A stretch of 64,000 nt of DNA from Diaphorobacter aerolatus (GCF_014489535.1 NZ_CP060783.1:2956501-3020500); one strand, 5' to 3'. Positions 1-12,867 are shown, numbered from the stretch's first letter. Translations and numbers: made by a program. Notes: a model not told the origin generated them from the letters alone.

Positions 1-274
1 CCGACGATGGCCAGTCGCAGGCGCTGCTTGTCGTCCTCGAAATGCACGCTCAGCGAGCCGCTTTCGAGAAGAAACAGCGTGCGATCGGTCGTTCCCTGCT
101 GGAACAGGACCTGCCCGCAGGCAACGATACCGGCAGGACATAGGAAGACAGCAATTCCCACTGCTCGCTGTTGAGCAGATTGTTCAGGCTGTCTTCCGCC
201 GTGGCGTGACTGATGGCTTGCACCAACCCATGCAGATCTGCCTTGCCATCGCTTCTTGTGACTATCGTATTCAT
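1..274 (-). CDS. Crp/Fnr-type regulator, N-terminal part (partial, frame break)
   Basis: Start of a leftward gene that runs off the window edge. The N-terminal part (ATG at 274) ends in the residues LPAG; the adjoining frame continues with a cyclic-nucleotide-binding beta-roll (QVLFQQGTTDRTLFLLESG, then SVHF). This is the usual N-terminal sensor domain of Crp/Fnr transcription factors; the DNA-binding helix-turn-helix would lie outside the window. The frame changes near position 116, where restoring one C in GGGCAG rejoins the domain. Ligand and regulon cannot be told from this fragment. Confidence 0.7.
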
Positions 275-411
275 GGCGTGGAAGCTTATGTGAAGATGAA
301 AAGGGAACCAGCATGCGTGCGCGCAAGCCCTCCCGGAATGCTCCGGCGTCGCGCGCGAATGCGTGAGTTAGGAAACGTTTGCCCACAATTTAATCAGTTC
401 CGCGAGATTAC

Positions 412-1224
412 TCAAGTCTTGTTTGCGCCGCGCCACTTGCGCAGCCACCCAAGTCCCTGGCTCGTGCCACCCGGCACGGCTCCGCGCACCGGTCGATATT
501 CACAGCCCAGCCAGCCGTCAAAGCCCAGTTGGTCGATCAACTCGAACAGATAGGGATAGTTGACCTCACCCATGTCGGGTTCGTGGCGCTCGGGCACTCC
601 GGCGATCTGCATATGGCCGACCCGCCCGGTCGGCAGAAACCGCCGCAGCTTCGCGGCCAGGTCGCCCTCGGCGATCTGGCAGTGATAGAGATCCATCTGC
701 ACCCGGACGTTGGATTCGCCAATCTCGTCGACGAGCGCGTGCGCGGCCTCTTGGCGCGACAGAAAATAGCCCGGCATGTCGCGCGCGTTGATCGGCTCGA
801 TCATGATGTCCACGCCCTGTTCGCCCGCGAGCCGCGCCGCATGCCGCAGATTTCCGACGTACGTGCGGTGCGCGTCGGCGCGATCAAGGCCCTCGGGAAC
901 CAGCCCCGCCATCACATGCACGCGCGGACAGGCCAGCGCTTGCGCATAGCCGAGCGCGAGCCCGATGCCGTCGCGGAATTCCGTCTCGCGTCCCGGCAGG
1001 CAGGCCGTGCCGCGCTCGCCCGCGTCCCAATCGCCCGGCGGCGCGTTGAACAGCACTTGGCTCAGTCGGTGCTGCTGCAGCCGCTGCGCCAGCAATTGCG
1101 GCGCAAACGCATAAGGGAACAGAAACTCGACACCCTCAAAACCGTCGGCAGCGGCGGCGCCAAACCGGTCCGGAAACTCCAGCTCGGTGTAGAGCATCGA
1201 CAGGTTGGCGGCAAAGCGCGGCAT
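412..1224 (-). CDS. hyi: Hydroxypyruvate isomerase family (TIM barrel)
   Basis: 270-residue protein of the Hyi/xylose-isomerase-like TIM-barrel family, which interconverts hydroxypyruvate and tartronate semialdehyde in glyoxylate metabolism. Supporting stretches are the N-terminal [14 protein letters not shown], the metal-site region [23 protein letters not shown] and the C-terminal GCEYRP; length fits the family (about 260 residues). The ATG at 1224 is chosen over a longer upstream extension because homologues begin at this conserved segment. It stands alone between a Crp-type gene and mnmE, without other glyoxylate genes, so the exact substrate is inferred from family only. Confidence 0.85.
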   Translation of the reverse strand: MPRFAANLSMLYTELEFPDRFGAAAADGFEGVEFLFPYAFAPQLLAQRLQQHRLSQVLFNAPPGDWDAGERGTACLPGRETEFRDGIGLALGYAQALACPRVHVMAGLVPEGLDRADAHRTYVGNLRHAARLAGEQGVDIMIEPINARDMPGYFLSRQEAAHALVDEIGESNVRVQMDLYHCQIAEGDLAAKLRRFLPTGRVGHMQIAGVPERHEPDMGEVNYPYLFELIDQLGFDGWLGCEYRPVRGAVPGGTSQGLGWLRKWRGANKT

Positions 1225-1265
1225 GGCGAGTTGTCCTGTTGAGTGTTTTGCCGAAATCAGCGCCG

Positions 1266-2673
1266 TCACTTGCCGATGCAGAACGACGAGAAGATCACCC
1301 CGAGCAGATCGTCCGAGGTGAACTCTCCCGTAATCGTATTGAGCGCGTTCTGCGCAAGGCGCAATTCTTCGGCCAGCAGATCCAGCGCGGGGTGGTCGGA
1401 GTGGATCTGCGCGGCGGATTCCATCAGATGCGCATCCACCTCGCGCAGCGCCGCAATGTGGCGCGCGCGTGCTATGTACACGCCCTCGGAGGTCGACTGC
1501 CAACCGGCAATTTCGAGCAGCGTGCGGCGCAGCGCCTCCAGGCCATCACCGGTGCGCGCCGACAACTGCACCTGCGCCACGCGCCCCGGCGGCAGATCGA
1601 CCGTCGCGTTCGATACGCTTTGCGCCGCGTCGGTCTTGTTCCAGACATCGATCACCGGCACCTGTTCGTGTAATTGACCGGCAAGCTCGGACGCGATCTG
1701 CGCATCGGCGGCTGCGTAGTCAGGCTCGTTCGCACGCGTCAGGTCGTGCAGGAACAGCACGGCGTCGGCGGCCTTGATCTCATCCCAGGCACGCGCGATG
1801 CCGATCTTCTCGACCTCGTCGTCGCTTTCGCGCAGGCCCGCCGTGTCGATCACGTGCAGCGGCACGCCTTCGATCTGAATCGTCTGCTGCACCTTGTCGC
1901 GCGTCGTGCCCGCAATCGGCGTGACGATGGCCAGTTCCGCGCCGGCCAGTGCGTTGAGCAGCGAACTCTTGCCCGCGTTCGGCTGCCCGCGATCACCACC
2001 TTGATGCCTTCGCGCAGCAGCGCGCCCTGTTGCGCGCGCTGCATCACGGCAGCCAGTTGGGTCTGGAGTCTTTCCAGCTGCCCTGCCGCATCGGCCTTTT
2101 TCAGAAAGTCGATTTCCTCTTCCGGAAAATCGAGCGTCGCCTCCACCAGCATGCGCAGATGAATCAACGCGTCGCGCAGCGTGTGAATCTCGTTGGAGAA
2201 CGCGCCGGACAGAGAGCGTCCCGCGCTGCGCGCCGCCGCCTCGGTGCTGGCATCGATCAGATCGGCAACCGCCTCGGCCTGCGCCAGATCCATCTTGTTG
2301 TTGAGGAAGGCCCGTTCGGTGAACTCACCCGGTTCGGCCAGTCGCAAGCGCGGAAGCGCGGTGCGCGCCAATTCAAGGCAGCGCGCCACCAGCAATTGCA
2401 GCACGACCGGGCCGCCATGCGCCTGTAGTTCGAGCACGTCCTCGCCCGTGTAGCTGTGTGGCCCGGAAAGAACAGCGCAAGGCCATGATCGATGGCCTGC
2501 CCCGCCGCGTCCGCAAACGGCAGATAGTGCGCCTCGCGCGCGCGCGGCTTGCGCCCGAGCAGCAACTCCACAAACGCGCCCATCGACCGGCCCGACACCC
2601 GCACAATGCCCACGGCCCCACGTCCGGGAGCGGTGGCGATGGCGACGATGGGATCCAGATGGCGGGCGAACAT
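1266..2673 (-). CDS. mnmE: tRNA modification GTPase MnmE (two frame breaks)
   Basis: MnmE (TrmE) works with MnmG to place the carboxymethylaminomethyl group on U34 of certain tRNAs. The N-terminal folate-binding domain begins [20 protein letters not shown]; the GTPase domain shows a P-loop that reads PNAGKSS once the frame is repaired, then DTAGLRES (G3) and NKTD (G4); the protein ends with the family's catalytic C-terminal FCIGK. The frame is broken twice, near 2456 ([11 protein letters not shown] restored by one C) and near 1978 ([10 protein letters not shown] restored by one C); repaired length is about 469 residues, normal for the family. In many betaproteobacteria mnmE sits close to yidC; here a ten-gene block lies between them. 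Confidence 0.93.
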
Positions 2674-2705
2674 GAAATGAGTGGCTTTCTCGGGGACGAT
2701 CAACA

Positions 2706-2724
2706 AGCCCTGATTATCAGGGCT
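2706..2724. terminator. Small stem-loop between racemase gene and mnmE
   Basis: The arms AGCCCTG and CAGGGCT pair around a five-base loop in the gap between the stop of the racemase gene and the start of mnmE. No strong T-run follows on the minus strand, so it may be a weak terminator or only an mRNA-end structure. Confidence 0.35.
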
Positions 2725-2750
2725 CAGGCCCCGTCCACGACATCCCGGCA

Positions 2751-3500
2751 TCACGCCCGTGCGTAGGCCCTGCGTGCCAGAGCATTCGCCAGAATCGCCG
2801 TGGGATCGATCAATGTCCAGCCGCGTGCAGCAGGCGCCTGAGGCAGGGCGAGCGGGATCTCGGTGCAGGCCATGACCAGCGCGATGTCTCCATGCTGCGC
2901 GCGCAATTGCTCGCCGACTTCGGTAAAGCACTGCTGCGCCAATGCCAGATCCCCGGCCTTCACGCCGTCGTAGATGCCCTGCATGAGTCGCTTTCGTGCG
3001 GCTTGATCGGGCAGCAGGCACTGGATGCCGAGCGCGTCAAACGCGTGGCCGTACAGGCCCGCTCCATAGGTGCCCTCGGTGGCCAGCAAGGCCACGCGAG
3101 CGAGGCCGCGGCGTTCGACGTCGGTGGCCGTTTCGCTCGCGATGTGCAGCAGTTCGACCTCGGGCACGCGCTCCTGAAGGGCCGCGTGCCAGGCGTGCGC
3201 GGTGTTGCAGGGAATGGCAATGGCCGTGGCGCCGAGCGATGCGAGTTGCCGAAGTCCTCGCGCCATGGCATCGAGCGGCTGCTCGGCGCTGGCATCGGAC
3301 AACGCGAGCGTGCGATCCGGCACGGGCAACTGCGCCATCCAGTGCTCGGGATAGGACTGATCGAGCACGGGATGACCATGCTCGCGCAACCAGCTCTCGC
3401 ACGCCGCCACAAACAGGCGCACAAAATCGACACCGGCGGCCGGGCCCATGCCTGCGAGGATTCCGACGGTTCTGCTCACGGGCTGCGTGACATCGTTCAT
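2751..3500 (-). CDS. Aspartate/glutamate racemase family protein
   Basis: 249-residue cofactor-independent racemase. It shows the two-cysteine arrangement of the family, IPCNTAH near residue 93 and MACTEIPL near residue 205, and the N-terminal [12 protein letters not shown]. Such enzymes interconvert L- and D-Asp or Glu. It is the last gene of a leftward operon that also carries two D-residue-handling peptidases and a peptide importer, so the likely role is to convert released D-Asp/D-Glu to the L form, or the reverse. The ATG at 3500 lies 8 bases after the upstream stop. Substrate is inferred from context. Confidence 0.85.
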   Translation of the reverse strand: MNDVTQPVSRTVGILAGMGPAAGVDFVRLFVAACESWLREHGHPVLDQSYPEHWMAQLPVPDRTLALSDASAEQPLDAMARGLRQLASLGATAIAIPCNTAHAWHAALQERVPEVELLHIASETATDVERRGLARVALLATEGTYGAGLYGHAFDALGIQCLLPDQAARKRLMQGIYDGVKAGDLALAQQCFTEVGEQLRAQHGDIALVMACTEIPLALPQAPAARGWTLIDPTAILANALARRAYARA

Positions 3501-3508
3501 GGTGCTCG

Positions 3509-4333
3509 CTATTTCAACATGCTGGACATGGCGGACAGGCAATTGAGCATGCGCACCGCGGATTCGATTTCGGGCGCGGTGAAACGCACCGCGAGACCAT
3601 CCACGCGTTCAAGCGTCGGCCACTGACAGAACAGATCGGCCAGCATCGGCGACTGAGTGACGAGATCGACCGTGATCGGCCCTTGAATCACGAATGGCGG
3701 CAGCTGCGCGCTCGACGCCTGCGCCACGGCACGCGCCACGCCCGCCTTGATCGCGGCGCACGACTGCTCGGGCGACAGGCTGATGCCCGAGGTCAGGCCG
3801 GTGGCGCGCTTGGTCTGCACGAATTCCGCGTGCGGAAACAGCCCCCGGTTTTCGCTGATGAACACGTTGTCACCCGAGGCCGCGATCACCGGCACGCCAT
3901 ATGCGCCCGCGAGCGCCCCATAGATGCCCGCCTCGCCGAGTTCCACGCCATTCATGCTGACCCGCGAGAACGCAAAGCTGTTGATGGTGTGCGCCAGAAT
4001 GCCGCGCCCCTGCGCGCGCGAGTGGTAGCCAATGCAGCACAGGCCATTCAATCCAAGCTCGACGCCCGCGACCATGCCGAGATAGCGCGGCTTGCCCTGG
4101 ATGGCCTGTGCACGCGCATCGAGCAGGTCGGGCGGCATGTTGCGAAAGCCGCCGTGTGAATCGTTCACATAGACCTCGGTGGCGCCCGCATCGAACGCAC
4201 CGGCAATCGCCGCGTTGGCTTCGGCGGCCATCAAGCGCCGCGCGCGCTCGTATTCGACGTTTCCGGCGCGCACCTGTTCCTGGTGGTAGACACCGGCGAC
4301 GCCTTCGATATCAACGGAAATCAGAATCTTCAT
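3509..4333 (-). CDS. M55 family D-aminopeptidase (DppA-like)
   Basis: 274-residue zinc peptidase of family M55, a group known to release D-amino acids from D-Ala-D-Ala-type peptides. The metal-binding pattern is visible: SVDIEGVAG at residues 5-13, the acidic/His stretch NDSHGG near residue 60, CIGYHSR near 103, and HTINS near 115. It lies between dmpA and the racemase in the same operon. An apparent 629-residue fusion with the upstream dmpA is an artefact: the two proteins have separate starts and the fused frame arises from a missing base within dmpA. Confidence 0.88.
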   Translation of the reverse strand: MKILISVDIEGVAGVYHQEQVRAGNVEYERARRLMAAEANAAIAGAFDAGATEVYVNDSHGGFRNMPPDLLDARAQAIQGKPRYLGMVAGVELGLNGLCCIGYHSRAQGRGILAHTINSFAFSRVSMNGVELGEAGIYGALAGAYGVPVIAASGDNVFISENRGLFPHAEFVQTKRATGLTSGISLSPEQSCAAIKAGVARAVAQASSAQLPPFVIQGPITVDLVTQSPMLADLFCQWPTLERVDGLAVRFTAPEIESAVRMLNCLSAMSSMLK

Positions 4334-4352
4334 AGGGCTTGAAAGAAAGGGC

Positions 4353-5398
4353 TCATGCGCCCAGGGTCGAGAGCACGTCGCGCAGCGACGCACGGTGGTT
4401 GCCATCACGCCCAGTGACCGGGCTGGCGTGCCAGAGCGCATGGATGATGGCCTGCTCCACGCTGTCGGCGGTGGCCTGGAAAAACCCGTCGAGCAGGGCC
4501 TCGTGCACCATGGCAATGCGCGGCATGGGCGCGTCGGGAAGATGCGGCAAGGTGTAGGCCGTCGAGAACGCGAGCGCGATGTCGCCACTGCCGTGGCCGA
4601 ACACCGAGCCAGTGCGCGCCAGCCCGCGCCGGCGCGCCACGCGAGTCTATGCAACTGGCGCGCGTCGAGCGGCGCGTCGGTCGCGAGCACCATGATGATC
4701 GAGCCCTTTTCCGCGCGCTGCACCGGCGCGTCGCCGGTCGCCAATCTTTGCCCGAGCGGCTCGCCGCCCCACAACAGATTGGCGCGAACGCCGAAGTTGG
4801 AAAGCACCAGCGCGCCAACGGTGTAGTTCGTGCCATCGGCCAGCCCCACACGGCGCGATGCCGAGCCGATGCCGCCCTTGTACTGAAAGCTCGACATGCC
4901 GCGCCCCGCACCCACCGAGCCCTGCTCCACGACCTCGCCCGCACAGCGCAAGGCCTGTTCATAGTGCTGCGCCGTCACCGCCATGCGCTGGATGTCGTTG
5001 AGATAGCCGTCGTTGCATTCGAGCACCAACGGATTCACGGTGGGTAGCGTGCGGCCCGTCTCCGGGTTGTCACGCACGCATTGCGCGATCTGCGCCTGCG
5101 CAAGCGCGCCGACGCTGAAGGTGTTGGTCAGCGCAATCGGCGTTTCCAGTTGCCCGAGTTCTTCGAGCTGCATGAGCCCCACGCTCTTGCCAAACCCGTT
5201 GATCACCACGACCCCTGCCGGCACCTTGTGGCGAAACGCGTCCTGTGCGTGCGCACGGATCACGGTCACGCCGGTCTGCACGCCATCGTCGGCGAGCGTG
5301 ACGCTGCCAACGGTGACACCCGCAACGTCCGTGATTGCATCGCGCGCACCCGATGCGAGCTGTCCGATGCGCGGCGGCTGCGTGTGGGAGGTCGTCAT
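4353..5398 (-). CDS. dmpA: DmpA-type P1 aminopeptidase (frame break)
   Basis: L-aminopeptidase/D-Ala-esterase family (P1, Ntn-hydrolase fold), an enzyme that cleaves itself before a Ser that becomes the nucleophile. Visible are N-terminal [28 protein letters not shown], the GGIGSASR segment, and the self-cleavage region [12 protein letters not shown] whose Ser is the expected nucleophile. The frame breaks near 4627; inserting one C (GGCTGG to GGCCTGG) joins AWRAG to LARTGS and yields about 348 residues, typical for the family. Its ATG overlaps the stop of the permease gene upstream (ATGA), showing translational coupling with the importer. Confidence 0.88.
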
Positions 5399-6312
5399 GT
5401 CTGGCGATCAATCTTGGGATCGAGCGCGTCGCGCAGGCCATCGCCGAGCAGATTGAATGCAAGCACGGTCAGAAAGATCGCAAGGCTCGGGAACAGCGCC
5501 ACGTGCGGCGCATTCACCATGTCGGCTCGCGCTTCGTTGAGCATCGCGCCCCACTCGGGCGTCGGCGGTTGCGCGCCCATGCCGAGAAAGGACAGGCTGG
5601 CCGCCGTGATGATCGAGGTGCCCACGCGCATCGTGAAATACACCACGATGCCCGAGATCGTGCCCGGAAGGATGTGGCGCATGATGATCGTCCAGTCGTT
5701 CGCGCCAATGCTTTGCGCGGATTCGATGTAGGTCATGCGCTTGAGCACCAGCGTATTGCCGCGCACCAGTCGCGCAAACGCCGGCACGCTGAACACCGCC
5801 ACCGCGACGATCACGTTGACCATGCTGCTGCCCAGAATCGCCACCACGCCGAGCGCGAGCAGGATGCCGGGAAACGCGAACAGCACGTCGGAGATGCGCA
5901 TCACGATGCGATCCCACCAGCCTTCGTAATATCCCGCGAGCAGGCCAAGCGTCGTGCCGACCAGGCAGCCGATGGCCACCGACACCACGCCCGCCGCGAG
6001 CGAAATGCGCGTGCCCATGAGAATGCGGCTGAAGATGTCACGGCCCAGCGGATCGACGCCGAACCAGTGCTTCGCCGAAGGACCTTCATTCAGGCTGTCG
6101 TAGTCGAAATAATTCTCGGCATCGAACGGCGAGAGATACGGCGCCAGCACCGCAATCACCACCAGCAGCAACACGAAAACGAGCGCCGCCACGGCGACAT
6201 GCTGCTTCTTGAATTTGCGCCAGAACTCGCGCCACGGCGTGCGCACGCGCGCGTCCTGCGCCGTGGCGACGGTCGCAGCAACGGGCGCCGGAGAGATCGG
6301 GGATGTGGTCAT
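5395..6312 (-). CDS. gsiD: Peptide/glutathione ABC permease GsiD-like
   Basis: 305-residue inner-membrane permease of the DppC/GsiD family. One transmembrane helix near residues 40-60 is followed by the periplasmic loop with [15 protein letters not shown] and five more helices; the EAA coupling motif lies around [21 protein letters not shown]. It pairs with the upstream GsiC-like permease, GsiA-like ATPase and GsiB-like binding protein. The gene ends inside the start of dmpA. Assignment as GsiD rather than DppC rests on the neighbouring GsiB-like protein and the iaaA gene. Confidence 0.88.
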   Translation of the reverse strand: MTTSPISPAPVAATVATAQDARVRTPWREFWRKFKKQHVAVAALVFVLLLVVIAVLAPYLSPFDAENYFDYDSLNEGPSAKHWFGVDPLGRDIFSRILMGTRISLAAGVVSVAIGCLVGTTLGLLAGYYEGWWDRIVMRISDVLFAFPGILLALGVVAILGSSMVNVIVAVAVFSVPAFARLVRGNTLVLKRMTYIESAQSIGANDWTIIMRHILPGTISGIVVYFTMRVGTSIITAASLSFLGMGAQPPTPEWGAMLNEARADMVNAPHVALFPSLAIFLTVLAFNLLGDGLRDALDPKIDRQT

Positions 6313-6336
6313 TTCGCTTGTGTCCTGCTGCGTTGC

Positions 6337-7257
6337 TTACTTGTAGCGGATGGTGGGGTTGATGTAGCCGTAGAGCATGTCCACCACCAGATTGATCAGA
6401 ATGAACTCAAGGGAGAACATCAGCACCAGCGTCTGGATCATTGGGTAGTCGCGCTTGTTGACGGCATCGACCAGCAGACGGCCCACGCCGGGCCAGTTGA
6501 ATACGGCCTCGACCACGATCGAGCCGCCCAGCAGAAAGCCGAATTGCAGGCCCATCATGGTGATCACGGGAATCATCGCGTTGCGCAGACAGTGCTTGAG
6601 AATCACCACGCGCTCGTTCAAGCCCTTGGCACGCGCGGTGCGCACGAAATCCTCGTTGATCACTTCAACGAACGACGCGCGCGTGAAACGCGCCATCACC
6701 GCCGCAACCGCCGCGCCCAGCGTGATCGACGGAAGTATGTAGTGTTTCCAGCTATCGGCGCCCACCGTGGGCAGCCAGCCGAGGTTGACCGAAAAAACCT
6801 GCATCAGCAACATGCCCAGCGCGAACGCGGGAAACGAAATGCCGGACACCGCAATCGCCATGCCGAGCCGGTCCTGCCACTGGTTGCGATACACCGCCGA
6901 GATGATGCCGATCCCCATGCCGAAGATGACCGACCACACCATGCTCGTGATGGTGAGCAACAGCGTCGGCATGAAGCGTTCCGCAATCTCGGCCGATACC
7001 GGACGATTGGTGATCATCGAGGTGCCGAAATCGCCTTGCAACATGCGCGTGAAGAAGTGCACGAACTGCGTTGGCAACGGCTGGTCCAGTCCCAGTTCCT
7101 TGCGCACGACCTGCACGGTGGCTTCATCGGCCTCCGGGCCCGCAGCCAGCCGCGCGGGATCGCCGGGCAGCATGTGGACGAACAGGAACACCAGCACCGC
7201 AACGATCAGCAGTGTGGGCAGCAGGCCGATCAGCCGCTTGAGGAAGTAATTCAGCAT
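6337..7257 (-). CDS. gsiC: Peptide/glutathione ABC permease GsiC-like
   Basis: 306-residue permease of the DppB/GsiC family with six predicted membrane helices. It begins [17 protein letters not shown], has the characteristic [10 protein letters not shown] after helix 1, DFGTSM in the first periplasmic region, and an EAA loop [19 protein letters not shown]. The C-terminus NPTIRYK is typical for this subfamily. It is 24 bases upstream of gsiD and follows the binding-protein gene by about 95 bases. Confidence 0.9.
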   Translation of the reverse strand: MLNYFLKRLIGLLPTLLIVAVLVFLFVHMLPGDPARLAAGPEADEATVQVVRKELGLDQPLPTQFVHFFTRMLQGDFGTSMITNRPVSAEIAERFMPTLLLTITSMVWSVIFGMGIGIISAVYRNQWQDRLGMAIAVSGISFPAFALGMLLMQVFSVNLGWLPTVGADSWKHYILPSITLGAAVAAVMARFTRASFVEVINEDFVRTARAKGLNERVVILKHCLRNAMIPVITMMGLQFGFLLGGSIVVEAVFNWPGVGRLLVDAVNKRDYPMIQTLVLMFSLEFILINLVVDMLYGYINPTIRYK

Positions 7258-7352
7258 GAAAGCGTTGCTGCGCTTGCAGCAGAAAATCTAGAAATCAACC
7301 GGAAATCCGCCTCACGCACCATGGTTGACGGCGCGTGAGGCAGGAGGAGGCC

Positions 7353-8906
7353 TTACTTCACGGAGATCTCATCCGCGTTGATGTTCGCGTCGGGCATCAC
7401 GTGTACGCCAGACAGACGCTTGGAATGGCCCGAAAGATTCACTTCGGTGACCAGAGGAATGCGCGGCAGATCCTTCATGAGCTGCTCCTGCACCGACTTG
7501 TACAGCGCTGCGCGTTCGTTGGAATCGTTGGTGACCAGCGCCTTGGCGATGCCGCTGTCCACCACTTCATTGCTGTAGTACGCCACGTTTTGCAGCTTGG
7601 GCGCCCAGGCTTCGGTCGCGAACAGCGGACGCAGCGCCCAATCTGCCTCGCCCGTGGAGGAGGACCAGCCGATGTAGTACATGCGCACGCCCGCAGTCTT
7701 CGGATCAGGCCATGCGTCGACCAATTCCGTACGCTGACCGGGCTCGAGAATCTGCACCTTGAGCTTGATGCCGACCTGCGCGAGCTGCTGCTGCACGAAC
7801 TGCGCGACCTTCACGCTCGTGGTGTTGTTGTAGCCGCTCCAGATCACCGATTCAAAGCCGTTGGGCAGGCCCGCTTCCTTGAGCAGTTCCTTGGCCTTGG
7901 CGACGTTGTAGGGAATCGGGTCCATTTTCACGGCGTACTGAATGCCCTGCGGGACGATGCCCTGCGCGGGAACCGCATAGCCACCGAATGCCACCTTGGC
8001 GAGCGCCTCCTTGTTGATGGCATAGGCAATCGCCTGACGCACCTTGAGGTTGTCATACGGCTTCTGCAGCATGTTCAGGCTCAAAAAGCGCACGATGATC
8101 GACGGCGTGTTCACGACGTTGACCTTGTCGTTCTTCTTCAGGTTGTCGGCCTGTTCGTAGGGCAGCGGGAACGCGAAGTCGGCCTCGCCGGTCTGCAGCA
8201 TTGCGGCGCGGGTATTGTTTTCGGGAACCGGTTTCCAGATGATCTGCTCGACCTTCGGATAGCCCTTCTTCCAGTAACCGGCAAACTTCTTGCCGATGAT
8301 GGATTCGGTTTGCTTCCACTCGACGAATTCGAACGGGCCGGTGCCCACCGGGTGGAAGGCGATGTCCTTGCTGCCCCACTTCTTGAGCGCGGTCGGCGAG
8401 ATCATGGCTGCCGAGGCGTGTGCCAGCGAGTTGATGAACGGACCAAAGGCTTCCTTGAGCGTGATGCGCACGGTGAGCGCGTCAATCGCCTCCACCTTGG
8501 AGATGCGATTGAACTGCGTGATGCGCAGCAGCCGGTTGGCCGGATCCATCACGCGTTCGAGATTGGTTTTCACGGCTTCGGCATTGAAGTCGCTGCCATC
8601 GTGAAACTTCACACCGCTCCGGAGCTTGAAGGTGTAGACGAGACCGTCCTTGGAAACCTCATGGCTCTCGGCCAGCACGTTCTTGACCTTGAGATCCTTG
8701 TCGAACTGGAACAGACCTTCGTAGAACGTCTTCGTCACGGCCGTCGTCATGGTCGTGTTGGTGTTGTAGGGGTCCAGCGTTTCGGGCGGATAGGCGATGG
8801 CCAGCACGGGGTTTGTGGGCGCCGCCAGCACCGCGCTGGAAGCTGCAATCGCGGCCAGTGCCAACAGACTCTGTGCAATGCGTTGGGTGGAAACCTTGTG
8901 TGTCAT
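7353..8906 (-). CDS. gsiB: Periplasmic glutathione/peptide-binding protein GsiB-like
   Basis: 517-residue family 5 extracellular solute-binding protein. A Sec signal peptide (LLALAAIAASSAVLA followed by APTNP) ends near residue 28. The core pattern PPETLDPYNTN, FKLRSGVKFHDGSDFNAEAV, HPVGTGPFEF and NTRAAMLQTGEADFAFP closely resembles E. coli GsiB as I recall it, including STGEADWAL. It delivers the peptide to the GsiCD permease. The gene lies between the ATPase gene and gsiC in the same leftward operon. Confidence 0.92.
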   Translation of the reverse strand: MTHKVSTQRIAQSLLALAAIAASSAVLAAPTNPVLAIAYPPETLDPYNTNTTMTTAVTKTFYEGLFQFDKDLKVKNVLAESHEVSKDGLVYTFKLRSGVKFHDGSDFNAEAVKTNLERVMDPANRLLRITQFNRISKVEAIDALTVRITLKEAFGPFINSLAHASAAMISPTALKKWGSKDIAFHPVGTGPFEFVEWKQTESIIGKKFAGYWKKGYPKVEQIIWKPVPENNTRAAMLQTGEADFAFPLPYEQADNLKKNDKVNVVNTPSIIVRFLSLNMLQKPYDNLKVRQAIAYAINKEALAKVAFGGYAVPAQGIVPQGIQYAVKMDPIPYNVAKAKELLKEAGLPNGFESVIWSGYNNTTSVKVAQFVQQQLAQVGIKLKVQILEPGQRTELVDAWPDPKTAGVRMYYIGWSSSTGEADWALRPLFATEAWAPKLQNVAYYSNEVVDSGIAKALVTNDSNERAALYKSVQEQLMKDLPRIPLVTEVNLSGHSKRLSGVHVMPDANINADEISVK

Positions 8907-8962
8907 GAAAACCTCCGGTGAATAAACAATGAAGTGAAACGCGCGCTGGAACGCGCCGCCGT

Positions 8963-10842
<1,880 letters not shown>

Positions 10843-10879
10843 GCAATGTGTCCGTTGGGAAACCGGTGCGCCGTGCGAC

Positions 10880-11876
10880 TCAGCGGTAGATATGGGTTTC
10901 AGGCTCTGCACCCACGCGCGCGACGCCGCGGTACATGCCTTCGGTATTGAAGGGCAGGCAGACATTGCCGAGCCGGTCGACGGCGATCAGTCCGCCGCTG
11001 CCGTTGATTGCAGGCAGCGCCTCGTGCACCACCGCGTTTGCGGCCGCGTCGAGCGAGAGGCCACCATGGGCCATGCGCGCGCAGACGTCGAACGCCGCCG
11101 CCACGCGGATGAAGCTCTCGCCGTGCCCGGTGCACGACACCGCCGCCGCGCGGTCATCGGCATAGGTGCCCGCACCGATCTGGGGGTGTCTCCCACCCGG
11201 CCCGGGCGCTTGTTCGTGAGTCCTCCGGTGGACGTGGCGGCTGCGAGGTGGCCGTGCGCGTCGAGCGCCACCGCGCCGACGGTGCCCATCTTCCGGTTCT
11301 CGTGCAGTGGCCGCGCACCCAGCGAGGCAAGCGCCGCCGCGCCATCGTGATCGAGCACCGCACCGGCGCTGCTGGCCCGTGCCGCGAGCCATTGGGCGTG
11401 GCGCTGTTCGGTGAAGAAATATTCCGGGCCGACCATCGCGAGGCCCGCCGCGCGTGCCAGTTGCTCGGCTCCGTCGCCAATCATCAGCACATGCTTGCCA
11501 TCGCGCATCACGGCGCGCGCCGCCTGCACGGGATTGCGCACCCGCATCACGGCCGCCACCGCACCGGCGGCGAGCGTCTCGCCGTCCATCACGGCGGCAT
11601 CAAGCTCATGCGTTCCGTCCGCCGTGAACACCGCGCCATGACCGGCATTGAACAGCGGGCAATTTTCAAGCTCGGTGACCGCTGCGCAGACCGCCTCCAT
11701 CGCCGAGCCCCCTGCGCGAGCACGTTCTGGCCGACCATGAGCACGGCCTGCAGCGCCGCGTGATAGGCGCGCTCCTGCCCGGCGCTGATATGGGCGCGGG
11801 TCAACGTGCCAGCGCCGCCGTGGATGGCGATCACGGGCACGGCGGCCGGGTGGAGCGGATTCTTGGTGGTGCTCAT
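10880..11876 (-). CDS. iaaA: Isoaspartyl peptidase/L-asparaginase (two frame breaks)
   Basis: Ntn-hydrolase that cleaves beta-aspartyl dipeptides and asparagine and matures by self-cleavage before a Thr. Visible are AIHGGAGTL at the N-terminus, FNAGHGAVF, and the cleavage/nucleophile region [16 protein letters not shown] followed by TSTGG. The frame breaks near 11712 (QGGSAMEA restored by one G) and near 11185 ([13 protein letters not shown] restored by one C); repaired length is 332 residues, normal for the family. It sits directly upstream of gsiA and 7 bases after the RpiR gene, so peptide import and isopeptide hydrolysis are co-expressed. Confidence 0.92.
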
Positions 11877-11883
11877 GGCGTTG

Positions 11884-12867
11884 TCATTCGGCCGAACGCG
11901 ACCTGGCGGCGGTGTCGAGCGCCGCGCCGTTGGCGGTTCGGGATGGATGCTTGTGCTCGCCGGCACGCAGATGCAGGCGCGATGACTCGGCACCGTGCAG
12001 CCACGGCAGCACGGACTCGGTCATCTGCGCGGCGCTCTGCACGGACTCGTTGGCCTGTAGCGCAACCGCGCTTGCGAGCGCCTCGATCAGGGCCAGGATC
12101 GACGCTTCCGAGTTCGCTGCGTAGTAGTTTTCGGTCTGCGCATACAGGCAGCAGTCGGCAAACGCGGCGATGGGCGACTGCGGTCCATCGGTCAGCGCCA
12201 GCACCCGCACGCCGCGTTCACGCGCCGTTTGCGCGAGCAGGATGGTGTCGGTGATGTAGCGCGGAAAGCAGATGGCGATCAGCAGATCCGTGGTCTTCAT
12301 GCGCGGCATGAGACGCGCGCCGTGCGACGATCCCGCGACACTGGTCAGCAGATGCACGTTCTCGCAATGCGACTCCAGATAGCGATGCAGCATGCCGCTG
12401 AGCCAGCCGCTGGAGCCAAAGCCCACGACGTAGACGCGTCGCGCACCCAGAATCTCATGCACCGCCGCCTCGCACGACGCGGGCACCAGCATCTCGCGCG
12501 TGGCCGCCACGTTGCGCTGGCTCTCCTCGAGCGCGGCCACGAACGCATCGTGCACCGAGCCCGGCTTTTCGAGCCGCGCGCGCATCTTCTCGACCGGAGC
12601 GAGCATCGCCTCGAAGCCGCGCACCAGTTCGGCACGCAGCATCGAATAGCCATCGAGGCCGATGGCGCGCGCAAAGCGATTCGCCGTGGCGATGGACACG
12701 CCGACCTGATCGGCCAGTTCGTCCACCGGCATCGTCGCGGCCTGCAGCGGATGGGCCAGCACATAGTCGGCCATCTGCTGGTGCGAGCGCGTCAACACCG
12801 GACGCGCCCGTGCAATGCGGGCACCGATGGAGATCGTCAGGGCCGGGTCTTCCGTGGTGATGGTCAT
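11884..12867 (-). CDS. MurR/RpiR family regulator of the peptide operon
   Basis: 327-residue transcription factor: an N-terminal helix-turn-helix of the RpiR type (residues about 20-90, with VGVSIATANRFARAIG as recognition region) and a C-terminal SIS sugar-phosphate-binding domain (VYVVGFGSSGWLSG, LLIAICFPRYITDT). The C-terminus has a low-complexity tail. It is the first gene of the operon iaaA-gsiABCD-dmpA-dppA-racemase. RpiR proteins usually sense phosphorylated sugars, including cell-wall sugars (MurR), which is consistent with a peptidoglycan-peptide theme, but the effector here is unknown. Confidence 0.88.
   Translation of the reverse strand: MTITTEDPALTISIGARIARARPVLTRSHQQMADYVLAHPLQAATMPVDELADQVGVSIATANRFARAIGLDGYSMLRAELVRGFEAMLAPVEKMRARLEKPGSVHDAFVAALEESQRNVAATREMLVPASCEAAVHEILGARRVYVVGFGSSGWLSGMLHRYLESHCENVHLLTSVAGSSHGARLMPRMKTTDLLIAICFPRYITDTILLAQTARERGVRVLALTDGPQSPIAAFADCCLYAQTENYYAANSEASILALIEALASAVALQANESVQSAAQMTESVLPWLHGAESSRLHLRAGEHKHPSRTANGAALDTAARSRSAE

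Noticed and set aside
3509-5398. Natural DmpA-DppA fusion protein of 629 residues
   Set aside because: The fused frame exists only because one base is missing in dmpA; each gene has its own start and standard length.
5335-7338. 667-residue His-rich protein on the plus strand
   Set aside because: It mirrors the gsiD and gsiC coding frames and has the repetitive low-complexity look of an antisense shadow.
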